Shown one piece after another: positions 47,057-60,813 of a stretch of 64,000 bases of DNA (position 1 is the stretch's first letter; each line of letters begins with the position of its first letter). The stretch is from Labyrinthula sp. Ha (taxonomy: Eukaryota; Sar; Bigyra; Labyrinthulida; Labyrinthulaceae), in NCBI GenBank assembly GCA_015227615.1, contig JAALGZ010000009.1, positions 620,001-684,000 on the forward strand, read 5' to 3'. Below the pieces are notes generated by a model that made no database searches, was not told the DNA's origin, and worked only from the letters and a program-made list of their open reading frames with translations. The position numbers and the translations under genes are program-made.

Positions 47057-49800
47057 TTACTTCCCAACAACGAGGTTTGCCGCAGGTTGCGAATCGGTGC
47101 TCTTAATACTTGTTGTATCTTCATTTTCATTCATCATATTCCATAAATCAAGAATAGAGCCCGTTTGCATAAGGTAGTCAACATATTCATCGTTCTTTAT
47201 AGTACCCCCATTCTTCTTCTTGCTTATTTCTTTCTTTACTACATCTTTCTGCTTAGATTCAGCGCTAACAGTTTTAGTAGTTGCAATTTGTTCTTGTTTC
47301 TCTTTCTCTTTTTGAAGCTTCTTCTGTTTTTGGCGCTCTCTCTTTCTTTGTCTCTTCGTTTTGCCATTTATCTTTTTAGCTGCACCTGCTGCGGCATTTT
47401 TCTTCTTGGTAGGACCATCCTCCATTTCGCTCCACAATTTCTTTTGGTAGGAAAGATGAAATACTGTGCAATCGCAGTTCGCACAAACGTAGCATTTACA
47501 CTCTTGACAAAAAACAGCTTGACTAGTGTACTTGCTGTAAGCCTGTGAACAAATAGCGCAGACTACAAAGTAGGACTTCCAGATTCTTGATGCTCTCTTG
47601 GCTATTGCAGATGAGCGGTGAGCTTGCAGTGCTTCAAGCTTTTGAGTATCAAGCTTCTTCGCTTCAGAGTTATACCCATCTAACACACGCTTTGCATCAA
47701 GATCACCACAGTCTCTCAAGTCAGAAAGGTGCTGCCCTACATTCATAACCTTCTCAATCCCTTCCAAGGCCATCATTACCATCGACGCATCCTCCAACAG
47801 AGCGCAAAGAACAGTAACGCATCCAAGCATAACCAACTTTTCAATCTGGAGATCAGAACCACAAGAAGTTGCGTTTAGTAGAACCCAACAAGCCTCAATC
47901 TTCACATCCTGGTCCACTGCCTCACCACTGGAAATAAAACAAAAAAAATATATTACCTTTTGTTCAGTTCATCAATAATGATTCTCTCTCCATTAGCTAT
48001 CTTTACAAGAATTGGAATGACACCACTGTCCAAAACAGCCTGAATTTGCTCAATAGTTCCGGCAGAAATATTTGAAATAGTCCAACAAGCTTCCTTTTGA
48101 ATATCCTTGTGCTGATGTGTAATCAGTTTCGTTAAGTGACCAATTGCACCACAATCTAAAATATGCTGGGTATATTCTTGATCATCTTCGGCACATACGA
48201 TATTTCCAACTGTGCGTAGTGCAGGTTTCACAACTCTCCAATGCTTCGAAGAAAGTAACGCCACCAAACGCACACATACATTAGAGCGCACTACATTTGC
48301 AATATAGAGTGAAGAACCGTCACATAAATGAGATAGAGCCCAGCAAGCATGAGACAAAACTTCAGCATCCTCCTCTGTATGCTCAGCAGATCCATGGTTT
48401 AGAAGCAGGTTAATTGTATTTAACACAGCTTGAATATCCAATACAGGGCGAGGTTGGCCATCACATAAGTTAGATAGAGTCCAGGAAGCAATTTTTATAA
48501 AGTTTCTCTTGTTTGGCAGAATAGACAAGTTAAACTCTCCATAAGAGGTTCCAGGTGCTTGTTCAACTTCATCAGAAGCATCAAGGCAGCTATTCATCCA
48601 GCTCAGCAGATAAGGCAGCATTCCTGCATTCAAGACAATGTCTCTGGCCTGCACGTCATCTCCAGCAATATTTCCCAGGACCCAGACTGTTTGCTCTAGA
48701 ATGTCCCTGTTATTACTCTTCAGCAGCGACACGAGTGTAGGTACTGCATTATGCTTAATCAAGATATTGGTTTCACTACTGCCCACTGAAGATGCAGTTT
48801 CCGGAGATCCACCACCAGTAAAATTTGAAGTAAACGCAGCAATGTTTGTCAAACACCAGAGTGCTTCTACCTGAAGTGCATTATTCAAGCTAACAGTAGT
48901 CAAATCCGGTGTGTCTTTCTTTTCTTTGTTCTCACCATCTTGTTCATAAGGCTCATCGCCTACGTTGGTTTTAAGAATAGCAATCAATAGAGGTATGATG
49001 TCTTTGTCAATAATGTCTTGCGAAAAACAGGGGGATTTCTGATTCTGCTGCAAAGATAAGATATTTCTCAAATTCTTGGTTGCTTCTAAGCGAGCTGAAA
49101 CATCGTCAGACTCAAAAACTTCCTTTAGTTTCGGCCATGAACCATTAAAATTAGCTGGTTTACCCTTTGAGCTCTTAACAGGAAAATTATTTTTTTCTTT
49201 CTTTGCATTGTTCTTCACAGCAAGCAAACTTGTTGATCCTTTTGAACCAATGTTTGTTATATCTAAATTTAAGTTGAGATTATTCAGTTTCTGAAGTGCT
49301 GCATTAGTCAACTTGTTCATAGTATCAGGTGCTTTCCTTGTACTAGAAGCCATTTTCATTCCACTTGTAGGGTGCTTTTTTCCAGAAGAAAAATATGAAC
49401 TCTTATACATAGATTTCGAACCTTTTGGAGATCCTAATTTTCCTTTAGCATTTGTGCTCATTCCAATAGTAAACAGGTTTCTTCCTTTTGTTGAATAGTC
49501 ACTTCTAGAAACAGATATACTTCCAGAAACTGTTGTTTGAATATTTCCTTTGTCATTTGAATATGTCTTAGCTTGAAGCGTCTTAAAGTACTCACTGTTT
49601 GGATCACCCAACTTGTTCATCCTTCTCAGCTGTTCCTCTGTTGAGGTAGAGGATGTCGCATTAGAGCGCTTTGGGGATGGAGAAGCAATTCGTGAAGCAG
49701 GAGCATTAGATGGAACAACAGGAATGGTATCACCCTCTTGTTTCCCACTAGAGATTGAAGATGAAGACGAGCTAGATCTGCGACGGCGGCCAGTAGACAT
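47057..49800 (-). CDS. Importin alpha with C-terminal B-box-like zinc finger
   Basis: Two exons, 49800-47957 and 47927-47057, joined over a 29-nt GT...AG intron (47956-47928), give 904 residues; importin alpha is usually about 530. The N-terminal ~215 residues are Ser/Lys-rich and start GRRRRSS; no classical importin-beta-binding domain is visible. ARM repeats follow (about 220-690) with the W...N cargo array: ALWCLTNIA, TVWVLGNIAGD, ASWTLSNLCDG, ACWALSHLCDG (Asn to His), ALRTVGNIV, ACWTISNISAG and ACWVLLNAT. The last ARM (LEALQAHRSSAIAKRASRIWKSYF) also fits importin alpha. Cys738, 741, 755, 758, 763, 766 and His772 then form a B-box-like finger, followed by a Lys/Arg-rich tail. Likely role: adaptor binding NLS cargo for nuclear import. 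The intron is needed, since unspliced reading stops at once. Confidence 0.85.
47928..47956 (-). other. 29-nt intron in importin alpha gene
   Basis: The intron starts GTAATATA and ends TTATTTCCAG. It splits an AGT codon (phase 2). Joining restores an ARM repeat (GEAVDQDVKIEACWVLLNAT) that continues directly from LVKIANGE. Its length is not a multiple of three. Confidence 0.88.
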
Positions 49801-50726
49801 CTAAGATATTTTTCCAAAATGAAAATTTACACTTGCTTCATTATTATCCAAAGCTTTTTTTAGTTGCGTTCGAATTTCACGAGCCTTTGATCTAAACTCA
49901 ATAACAACTTTTCTAAAGTATTAAAAGAAAATGTCTCGTCATATATAAAAACGGCGTGAAAAAGATTAGTCTATTAAAGGAAACAAAATAGACATAAAAT
50001 ATGTACCTTGGCATGATGAACTGAAAGTGTTTCCAATTCTTTCGGAGGTTTCCTTGAACGTTTTAATCGATTTGCTTCGTTCGATTTATGAATGAAGTCT
50101 CTGCGCTGGACAGGTTTTTAGTTTCTAATTGCCCAAAATACGGGAATTTGTTAACGGAACTTCGGATTATTTCGTGAAATTTTTCTGTTATATTTGGAAG
50201 GGATAAATATATTCCTCTTACCAAATAAATAATGCTATCGTAGCTTTCTTAGAGTTTTCGCAAAGAATGAAAACTTTTATATAACTAAAATTGAAATCAA
50301 ATAGACAGTTTTTATCTCCTTCTCTTCGATGAATCCATTCCAGTTTTCTAAGAAACAGCAAGATTTCTATTAAATAATGAGTAGAGAGTTAGATAAAGCT
50401 AAGCTTTAAGGTTGAAGTGTGGTATTGCGTATAATGAAGTACCCATCTTGTGAAGAGAAATTAATAAATACATATGTCTTTTGATTGAAGCTTTCTGCCT
50501 TGTGAACCTGGATTTGCTGCAGTCAGCCAGATATACTAGAGACGGAACATTAAGAATAATTGGCTGGAAAATAAAACTAAATGTGGAAAACAGAAATCTA
50601 TATAAGAGAAATAAAAAGCTCTTAGAGCTTAGTAACTTTTTAAAACTTACAAATTAAGCATAAAATAATATTTTTGGCGCTGGCAGCTTTCTTAAGTACT
50701 ATCTACGGTATTTGGAAGGTGTAACT

Positions 50727-50738
50727 GGGGGGGGGGGG
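50727..50738 (+). repeat. Homopolymer of 12 G
   Basis: An uninterrupted run of 12 G in strongly AT-rich DNA, preceded by AACT and followed by TAGTAAG. It could be a real G-tract or a length-uncertain sequencing spot. No four-run G-quadruplex layout surrounds it. Confidence 0.8.
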
Positions 50739-53700
50739 TAGTAAGACCAGGAGCACTAGTTCTACCCCTAACATTTAATGCCGCTTCCTGAAAACTCTCT
50801 CCTTTGGATCAAATATTACAGCAATATTTTGTTGGTGTGAAGGGAAATTTTTTATTATTCGATGGTTGTTGCCTATTGCTAAGCTCCGAAAGATAATTAT
50901 TACAGTTGTTAGCGGTTCGCGGAGGACCATAAGATGCGGCACAGCTTTAGGAAATAATCCATGAAACTAGTGATAAGATATGTGAAAATAGGTATGGATT
51001 TATATATTCTTGGAGGTTTTTACCAAAGCGGACCCCTTTAGGGACATTTTCTTTACTTGAATGTTTCTTTGTTTATGTAGTGGATTTGACCTAGGAAAAG
51101 AGACTTAGCTATGCTGGATATAGCATGTTTATGGTAACAAGTAGTGTATTTAGGTATCTGTACCACATATTTTCTTATAACTCTTCTGCAATAATTTAAT
51201 CGGTGTAGAATAACTTTCGTTGTTAAGACATTGTCTTCCACTTTCGACCTCCGCTAGTGCTAGAAAATTTACACAGGGGAAAGGGCATCGGTTTCAATAA
51301 GTGTAAATTTGTAGGTTTACAAAGAAATACCATTTACGGAGGTATGCTCCATTAGATAGGGCTCTTGTATTACCTTAACTAGATACTGCTAATTGGGTCT
51401 CGGATAGGGAGTTCTTGGCACAATGGAACTTTGTCTCCGAAATTTTGCATTATTCTGAAAGCTCATATCAAAAATATAGAAGATTTGATAGTTTCAGAAA
51501 AATATGGTACTAATTTTTTTGGCTAAACAACAATAAAGATTAAAAATCACACTCAATCTTATTCTGCCACATGATAAAGCAAACTATGCTTTCTCACAGT
51601 GGGGGGTTGTATTGTTTGAGTCGATTATATGTTACGTTGTTCTGCGGCTACCAAAATACTTGGATAGGGTGCTACATGTATTTTTTAGTATTTGATATTT
51701 ATTTCATAAAATGAAGGATACATTACGATATTACGTATTTACCTTTAGGCGTTTTTATCGTTATTAAATAATATTTTATGTTTATTTAAAATTTCCTCGT
51801 GCTAATTCTATACTTGAAAGTTATTCAGACTATAATGGTGTTGTTCTACCCAGGAATGCACACGATTGCTTACAAAATTTGATTCATCTTCATCAAGGTT
51901 AATTCACATAAAAAGTTATCAGGGGTATGATCAAAGTATCTATTACCACTAAAATAGGTCAGGAAATTAGCCAACTTCGTTTCATTGTCTGAAAGTACTT
52001 TAACATTTTGCTAAGTTTTATCAACTGGCATTGCACTCATTTCTGGGCACATATTCTTTTGAAAAAACCGGTAGCTAATTGGGAGATTTTATTTGTTACG
52101 ACAAAGCTATATGATGTTTATGTGAAGAAAAAATTTTAATTGTGGCCTGTAATTTTATACGATTATCGGCTGTCTAAAATAATGTTATTACTGTTTCTTA
52201 TATCAGACTTTCGAGATAGAAGCGAAACCTACCATTATTCGTAATATACTACAGAAAAATATAAAAATTTAATTGGTACCATGTGGTACCCGTTTCTACA
52301 CTGTGTAGCTTAGTTCTTATTTCGAAGGAAACAATTTATGAAACCTCGTTAGAAATATGAGTTCTTGAGGGCTTAAGAGCTCTTCTTCTTTAGCTACTAC
52401 GCCGTGTTAGCTCCAACATGTATTATTCAAGTCAAACTACTTAAGAAATTTTATTAACTTGTTATTATCCAACAGATACTTGTGCAAATTTTATTTTAGA
52501 AACTCTTATACCAGTTTCAAAGAGATACGGAAACGGAAAATAACCATATACTAACCAATTCTGTTTTTTAGAGGACAAGGTTATTGAAACTATGCATCTA
52601 AGAGGGATTAAAGACCTAAATATGTTGTTTTAGTTGCAACGGACCCATAAGACGTCTTATGAAAATGTGATTATGCTCTAGTACATATATTGTTAAAGTT
52701 TTGAGAATTTAAAATGGTACCACTTCAGCTATGTCAGTATTTCTAAAACTTGGTCAAGGAGATTCAACATCTTGAGTTTTATGATTACGAGTAAGGGGAT
52801 AGTAAAAGTTAGGGTGGAAAAAGAGAGCGAGCTTAGGGAGATCTATCTGTTCTATCTGAGTCTGAGGAATTTAATGGGGTATGGTCTATTTCAAGTATTT
52901 CCAACTTATGAGACATTTGAGCATGAAATTCTGCAATCAGGTACCAAGTGTAGTAACTTGTGTTCCAAAATAGAATATAAATAGTTATGAAATTATCTTG
53001 CCACGATTTCTTCACATATACCCGAAAAACAATCTATGAACAATCTTTCAACATATAAGTAGCAACTAGATCTTCACTAATTAAACTATAAATATACCAT
53101 ATTAACTGTAATTACCAATACATATTAATAAAATGGAATAAATTTTACTTCAGCATCTTTAAATTACTACCGTATGGTAGCTCTGTGCCAAAATAGTTCC
53201 CCTTTGATACTACTAAGTTCTTGAGCCCAACGTTTCTCTACAACCAAGATCAGGTTCCTTCAAGACAGATGAGATAATATCTAATCATTTAGGAGTATTA
53301 TATTCCTAGATGATAACTATTACAACGAGTTCATGTGCTCCATCTTTTTACTTGAATACGAGTTTTGGCACTGAAAGGTTAATAATTGGTCCTTGAACTG
53401 CATAACGCACCGGGCTTGGTCACAATAAAGTATCAACTTAGCGTGAATTAAGAGGAAATTCGCAGAAATTAGGCAGTCATGATTTTTTCTTTGCTGCTAC
53501 AAACAGTTGTCTTTATTTGCAATAAATATAGCACAATTCTTAGTTTAACCTTGAGATCCTTTGTATAAATGTCTTGCGAGAAGAGTTCTACTCCAAGTAA
53601 ATTACCTTTTCAGTGTACTTCATTGTGCTTAAAGATGCAGGCCAATAAGATTCTCATTGAGAGAACACGAGTTTTCGTTCTCATCTTCATTTCAATAAAC

Positions 53701-56700
53701 CTTGCAACTTTCACAAATTCAAGAATACTTATGAATACTAGAGAATACCAAAGAGTTGTCAATAATTTCTCTATTTTCTTGCAAGCAATTTCTCGAGCAT
53801 TTCTTTAGTACTATCTTGATTATTGGTCAAAGGCAGTGTGACGCATTTCATATGGATTCTAAAATAGCACTGAAGTTATTATTTAAAGATTTATTAGCTT
53901 TAAGACGGAGTTATTCATAAATACAAATGATTGCTCCAAAATATAGTTCTAGGTTAGTAGTGGCGTGGAAACGGAAAGGAAGGGAAACTTAGTAACTTAA
54001 GAAATACCTAAAAAGGATATGTTCCCCCACTTGTAGTGACACTTAATTTTTCTTAACTCAAGTGAATTTCTACACTTAAAATTTTCACTTTTTTCTATTG
54101 ATTTAATGCGTTCTCAGAATCCGATTAAGTTCTTGTTGAAATGTCAAATGGCACAGCTATCTATGATCCGAAGAGCACACTTTTACTCGGAAAATTTAAG
54201 ATGCAATATACGAAATTCGAGGAACTATCACTTTTTGTTAAGTTTCTTAAGTTCCAAAAGTTTCATTAACGTATAACTTTAAATTATGATATATTTAGCT
54301 AAATTATTTGTTTTGCCCTAGTTTATTTTCATGGTTGCAAAATGAAACATATTTGGTATACAAACTATAGACAAAAGCTCTGCAAGAAAACTGGTCATGG
54401 AATAGACTTTATTTACATATAATTATGTTTCCAAAGCATATCTTAATTCATATTCCAGTTTAGTTCACATGCTTGCAGCATTACTTGTTATTGGGAACTG
54501 CGTGGGCCCTTTTGAATCAAATTCGAAGTCAATAGCTCGAATAAATCAAGATGATTGATACATAACTTCCTAAGATATCCTTTATGCCATATATTCCTCC
54601 CTCCAGCGATATAATTTTGACGTCCTCTCTGTCTTATTTTGACTCTTTTGTGCGCTCGGTTAAAGAGTAGTCAGTCTCTATACTCCCAATTCCTACACAG
54701 AAAAACCAACGCTCATTTATCTTTGTTTTTAATGCATTTTCCTATCTATTTTAAAAAGATTGGCCTACATTTTAGACTATCTCTATTAGTGTGTTAATTA
54801 TAATTCAGGTCTTTTCCAGATATAGTAAACCCATATTACTTAAAAAAGGTTACATCTTGCCACGTCATCACTCATCTATATTTTATCCAAATAGAAGTTC
54901 ACGACAAGAACACTAAAGAATATCTGGAAAATACCAAACAATGGACCAGGTGCCTTTTCTTCCACTTATGAATAACATAAGTAAATAATTTGGTTCTTGA
55001 ATTCTATTAATATGAATTACTGTTTTATTTATGCCAATACCAAATAATGTTAGAAAGTTAAAGAAAGACTTTAAGACTAACAAGGGCAAAATAAAAAGGC
55101 GTTATAATTTTTTAAATTAGATACAAAAGGATTATTCTAATATAATGAAGATGATTTATTATTGTACTTTATTAGTGAGCACGAAACAAAATAAAAAGTT
55201 TAAAGCTCAATTCCTGTTGGAATGGAAGTATATAAGATTCAGATGCCAAACAAAACTGCGACTAAATTTCTCCTCTTTTTATGAAGTACCTCTAAATGAA
55301 AAATTAGGTCTGTTGAGTCAGGAAATAGAAGTGTTATGCTAAGAACTAGAGGATTTAAGGGCAACCAATTTTGCAAAAGGTGACAATCGCTTAGAAGAAT
55401 CAGCTTGAACATAAACGAAGCTTCTACTTTGAAGAAAAAAAATATTCCTTGCTTCTTTCGTTTTGTATTTGACATTTTGGTATTTTATGATTTTCATTCT
55501 ATGCTATAACAAGGCAGACACGGCAACATGAGGGAAAAAAAAAGTTGGGATAGAAATACTGTTTCTTTATGTTCTGCTTTTTTATTGAAAAAGAAGAGAT
55601 TTTCTGCAATAGGTTTGAGCACAGGTGTCACGCAATAAATACTTCCTACAAACAGAAGTTAAACAAGAATTACTGCTTAAGCTCGAAAATCTATCAAAAT
55701 GGTTGTCTTTAATAAGGTTTAACAGCATAAGAATTTCTTCTTTTCCGAATCTTGCAGGTAAATGTTTCCCTCTTTTGAACTTCCTGCAGCTAGAGAATCC
55801 CTACTGAATAAGTCGTTTACTTCTTTCGTCACTTCGCGGCATACTGAAGCGGTGTCACGAGTAAGGTCCGAGTTGAACTAAATGAATAAGGGGGACTATA
55901 ATATTTACATAGTCAATGGCATTTTCGTATTGTTCAACTTCATAAGTCGCAGGAATTTGATCTATGATACCAGACATTCTTCTTTACTTCTTTATCGTTT
56001 CTTAATTTGTGTATCACAGTAATGCGGCATTGAATGTGTTCAGCTTGGTTATCTCCTCATTATTTAATTCAATACTCGTAGAACCAAGAATATGGCTGAG
56101 CAGTTTCTTACTCTTTGGTTAATACAGTCAACTCCCTATATAATAGAATTCTCTATCAGTAGAAACGGTAAGAGAAACCACGTAAAATTCCTTACGAGTT
56201 GTTACCGGTAGGGATACAGTTAATGTCGTTATTCATTCTATTCTTCAAACTCGAGTAGCTTGTCCTGGTTTCTTCTATAGCAAGTCTTGTCATAAAATAT
56301 TTTTAAACAATAGAAATATATAAAGATACTAAGTTAGAATAAGGTTAAACAAACAAGAGATCAAACATTCGAAACCAAGTACTTTAATTTGTTAACTAAG
56401 GTTCTCCGTTCTGTAACTGTTGAATACTATTCTCTCATAACTTCAATTTCTTATCTAACTAAAAACACACAGCCAATATTCATCATGTTAAGATCTTGTG
56501 AATGAAAACTTAATGATGCATACACAAAGTTTTAACATGTTAAGTAAAGAGCAATTCATTTAATTTTTCTCTTTGCCTTAAATTTAGTTCTTCCTCTCAC
56601 AACAGAATCAAGGTGGTCGGACACATCTACTCAGAACAGGTGCAGCTAGCACCAGTGGACTAGGCATCAAGCTGCTGCAGGTGATAGAGGCCCTTTTATA

Positions 56701-59700
56701 GAAATTTCTTTTCATTTCTATTGCTTTGATATTTTGTTCCCTCAAAGTATATTTTGTCTCGTTTTCGTTAGGCTTATTTGGTGTTGACTTTAAGTAGGAA
56801 GAAAGATGAACGTTGCTGAATTGCTCAAACAAAAGGAGTATAGCCTTATACCAAAATGTTATCCGAAAATAGAAGCTTTATGCTTACCTACACCCATAAC
56901 TGATTATTATCCTAATAATTCTATCCGAAATATTTGGTACCTATCGCTGTTTCTACCGATAATAAATTTTATTTGTGGGGCTTTGTAATCTTACTATGAA
57001 AACCTGCTTCATTATATACTTGGAGACGTAAAGTTAACGTATATCTCTACCTAACTCTATCCTTCCATGTTGACGAGGATTATGCTTTCTATCACTTCCC
57101 CAACACTTTGGCAAAAGTACTAGGGGATAAGTCTTCAAGTGACCATTTTCATAGACAAGTAGAAAACATTCTGATTTATTTTTGAGGAGTTACAGATCAG
57201 GAACAAATTTGTTTGAGTTGAGTTCTATAGTTATACAGGTGCTTTGAAATCCATTTGTGTTAGCAAGCCTGGAAGTTGCTTTCTCTAGCATGAGTCTTAT
57301 CTTTAGAAACATCGCTTGTTAGCAGTTAACTCTATTACAAATATCCTCTTAAGAAAATTAAAGGTATTGCTACTCAATAGGCATAAGGCTTTAGAAGAAG
57401 GAAGTTTTCTTCAACTATTGAAAGCTCGCTTTTATCAGGCTTAAACTAAATAGTACTCTCTTCCCGTTGTATCGGGTCCCACCAAGATAAACAATAAACT
57501 AGCTTAGCACAACAGTTGTTAAAGATATCTCCAGTACTGAAAGAGCTTATTTCCAAACATCTGCGCTACATGAGTCATTTTTTTCCTCTGCTCATATTCT
57601 CGTAAAAAATTTAGTTGAAATTTATTTTAGTCTTATATCAATTTTGCATATATGGTTGTGACAGCCAAAGATTCTTCTAAGGAAAGTTGAAGTAATATTG
57701 TGTCAATCTTAGCTGCGAGCAACAACTTTCCTCTTAGTAACAAAATTTTATAAGCTTTAAGAGTGTATGTGTAACACCTTTGCACCTCAAAATTCCTATC
57801 GGTTTGAGATCTAACAAGAGTGTACTATACTAATTGTACGAAATATACTTCTCAAATAAACTAAGTCGTTCCTTTTTGTTTTTTTCAATTAATACACCAA
57901 GACTTCTTAGCTTACTTGGAACGACTGATTCCCATTAAAATTCTAGTTCTAATGAAAAAATTATGTAAGCAACCGAATAGTATATGTGTAATAATACAAT
58001 AAGAAGGTTTCTTCGGTAACCTTCAACAATTCTAAATTTAACCTTAAGTCATGAACAATAAACAATGGGACTAAATAGTAGAAAATTAGTACTCTGGTTA
58101 CCTCAGAGAAAGAAGTGAAAACAAGGATGCCGCCGGTGTGTGAAATTTCCATGTAAAAAATTTGAAAAGTCAGCAAGGTGTTAATGTAGACTTTTCAGCT
58201 ATTTGAAACATGATGATTATATCTCTTGACCTTTTTCCGGTATCAATATAATAGGATTCTTAAATCCTTAATTAAATAAATTTCACCTAATCGCTGCGCT
58301 CTATTGAATGCCTCAGACTAAAGTCTCTGATTAAAAACAAACAAGTCCTTGGTGAGGAACCTATTTCTGTATAACCTATATGCTTTCTCAGATACTGTTT
58401 ATCAATCGCAGACTATATATTTGTAAATAAAGTAGATTCTTGGAAAACCGTAAATAAAGGCTAATAACGTAGCTCTCCTTGTATTTGCAGGACTAATGAA
58501 TTAATATATATATATAAACTTTAAATGTTTGACTTGCTTGGTTTGATAAGGTTTGTAAATATAAAACACTCTCTATTCAATTTTTTCTGTAACAAACTAT
58601 GTATTCACACGTATCACAGATTGAATTTTACTTTATTAGTGTTTTCAGGGTTCATTTCTATTACATATGACAGTGTTCTTATCATATTTCTCTACTTACG
58701 TCTCAAGCGAATTGAAATTTTCCTGTAGAGAGCTCTATGCTTACAAATGCATCAAATTGGGGCTTGTTGGGGTTGCATAACATACTTCATGCTTGTGCTA
58801 ATCACATAAAATAGTTATGGATCACATTGTTACTTAAGCCATCCTCTATACTCTTGTGTTGAGTATTAAATGTCAGCAGGGTACACGTGTATGCTGCTAT
58901 CTGGCATGATTCCTACAGATCAGTGATGTAGTGTGTCTATAGGAAAGTTGATGTCTTTGTAATCTGTATACAGGTTTGCATCTATTTAATTTATTTAGAA
59001 AACCTTCCTAAGTATCAAAAACCTCTCTACCTAAATGAGAGTTATATTGAAATCTTAGAAAATTATTGTTTGTGCATTTTCAATCTAATTAGGCATTTTT
59101 AATAGCTTTCTATTAACTGATAAGGGCAAAAGTCCGACAAGAAGGAAGGAAACCCAAAATATATATTTCTTCTATTCTAGAGAATGAAGCCGTAGAGCCA
59201 TAGAATTACAATGTCATACAAGCTCTTTCTAAGTTGGAAAACATGAATTATATTCTCATTAACATTTCCAAATAGTTGCTTCATTTTTTAGTGCTAATTG
59301 GCTGAAGGTAATATTTCAAAAATTGGCAAAGGATTTATTCTATTCTACTGTTTCATGTTTATAATCTCTTTGAATTGTGCTTTTCGAATTCATATTCCAC
59401 ATGTGACAAGTTCTTTCAATTAGGGTTACGAGCGTTTAAACTAAAGAAGGGAAAACTGATCATGATATTGCTAATTGCCAGGAATAGGGGTACCGTTCGA
59501 GAACAAAGTATCAAAACTGAAATGATACTCTCAAAAATTTTTAGTTTTGGTTTTGTTTCTAGAATTTCATATTCATCAAATGATATTTGAACTTCTTTAA
59601 TATATCATAACTACTCAAACTATATTTGGGCCAGTTGACCAATCAAAAATTCGCCAGATATCTCTCTTAAACCATTTTCTGCAGTATAAAAACCATGTCA

Positions 59701-60635
59701 TATGGAGTTAGTGACCCAGCAATATCAATGGAATAGGAGGGATCAGGAATGCGTGTTGTCTCCTATGTTCCTAGTGGAAAAAAGTATTAAGGCGGCCCAC
59801 CTGGAGGGCCATATAACCAGAACCTCAAACGATATTCATGAAAATATCATAACTTAGTCAAATTGGCTGTGGAAACCTCAATATAACAGAAAGTAAATTA
59901 GAAATCCTCGATGCTATTTCGATTTATCACCATAATGTCAGATTGTATCCCTAACCAAGATAGAAGAACACATCATCGATGTGTTCCATGCAGTTGAACA
60001 CAAAGGGTATAAAAATCTCCCTGGAAAGAGGTTAGAACAGTTAGCTTAAATAAAATAGTATTAGTTTCTAGCTGCGTAAGATAGCTTGAAGTTTCATTTA
60101 CAAATAAATTGCTTTGGTAGAGCATGATCGAGTAAGATTGTTTAATTCTCTTCTTAGTAGTTCTCCTCTTCATAGAACGCATGTATCAATCCATATTTAG
60201 AATAGTAGACTACACTGGTCACAGTCATAAATGAACGAGTGGCGATAACGGGAGTCATTTTAACATGGTGGGTGCGCCGCGGTTGATTTTGGGATATTTA
60301 ATCCATCAATCCCGGCAGAAAGGTTTCTGTGTTTTTCTTGCACGCAAATGTGTCAAAATAATTGCCGTTTGTCGATCCCTTCGTTGAGGGACTCCAGATC
60401 CAACTTGATAAAATTCTTGATTTCCTATTCTTTTCTTTTTAGATTTCATGTTCTTGTTCCTCAAGTCCATTAATATCTTCATAGCACGCAAACTAAAAAA
60501 TATATACCCCTGGATAAAAATATAATTTTTATGTTTTCACAAAGATAGGTAGACATAGTTACGGAAATAAAGAAACTCTGTCGAGGAGGATTCTTTTTTC
60601 ATATCATTTCTTTCACGAGAGAACAAATGGGCTTT

Positions 60636-60655
60636 TCTCGAGAGCCTCTCGAGAG
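60636..60655. promoter_or_regulatory. Paired TCTCGAGA palindromes upstream of GMD
   Basis: TCTCGAGAGCCTCTCGAGAG contains two adjacent copies of the TCTCGAGA palindrome, 158 bp before the GMD start codon. Related CACGAGAG (60615) and GTCTCG (60660) strings lie close by. A binding site for a dimeric factor is possible; the function is inferred from position and symmetry only. Confidence 0.35.
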
Positions 60656-60813
60656 TAATGTCTCGTTTCAGACGGGTAAAGATCCTTGTCATCAAATCCA
60701 GGGATGGGCCTAATGGCCCAATTAGTTTTACTGCATCATCCGGAACTAACCGTTTGACAAACGTCCCTGAAAAAACAAACAGAAAAGGAAACCAGCAACT
60801 AGATTAAGAACTA

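Larger units (their letters stand above)
49801..60813. other. Long gene-poor stretch
   Basis: About 11 kb without a supportable gene. Features seen: a run of 12 G at 50727-50738; an ATATAT tract near 58505; and, just before the GMD gene, the palindromic pair at 60636-60655 listed separately. A coiled-coil-like frame near 55.14-55.34 kb was rejected. The first ~200 bp are A/T-rich and presumably hold the importin promoter. Confidence 0.55.

Noticed and set aside
55145-55475. Lys/Glu-rich frame with a coiled-coil-like stretch (EKLGLLSQEIEVL)
   Set aside because: Short, interrupted, no homology, and no supporting exons with the 27-33 nt intron pattern.
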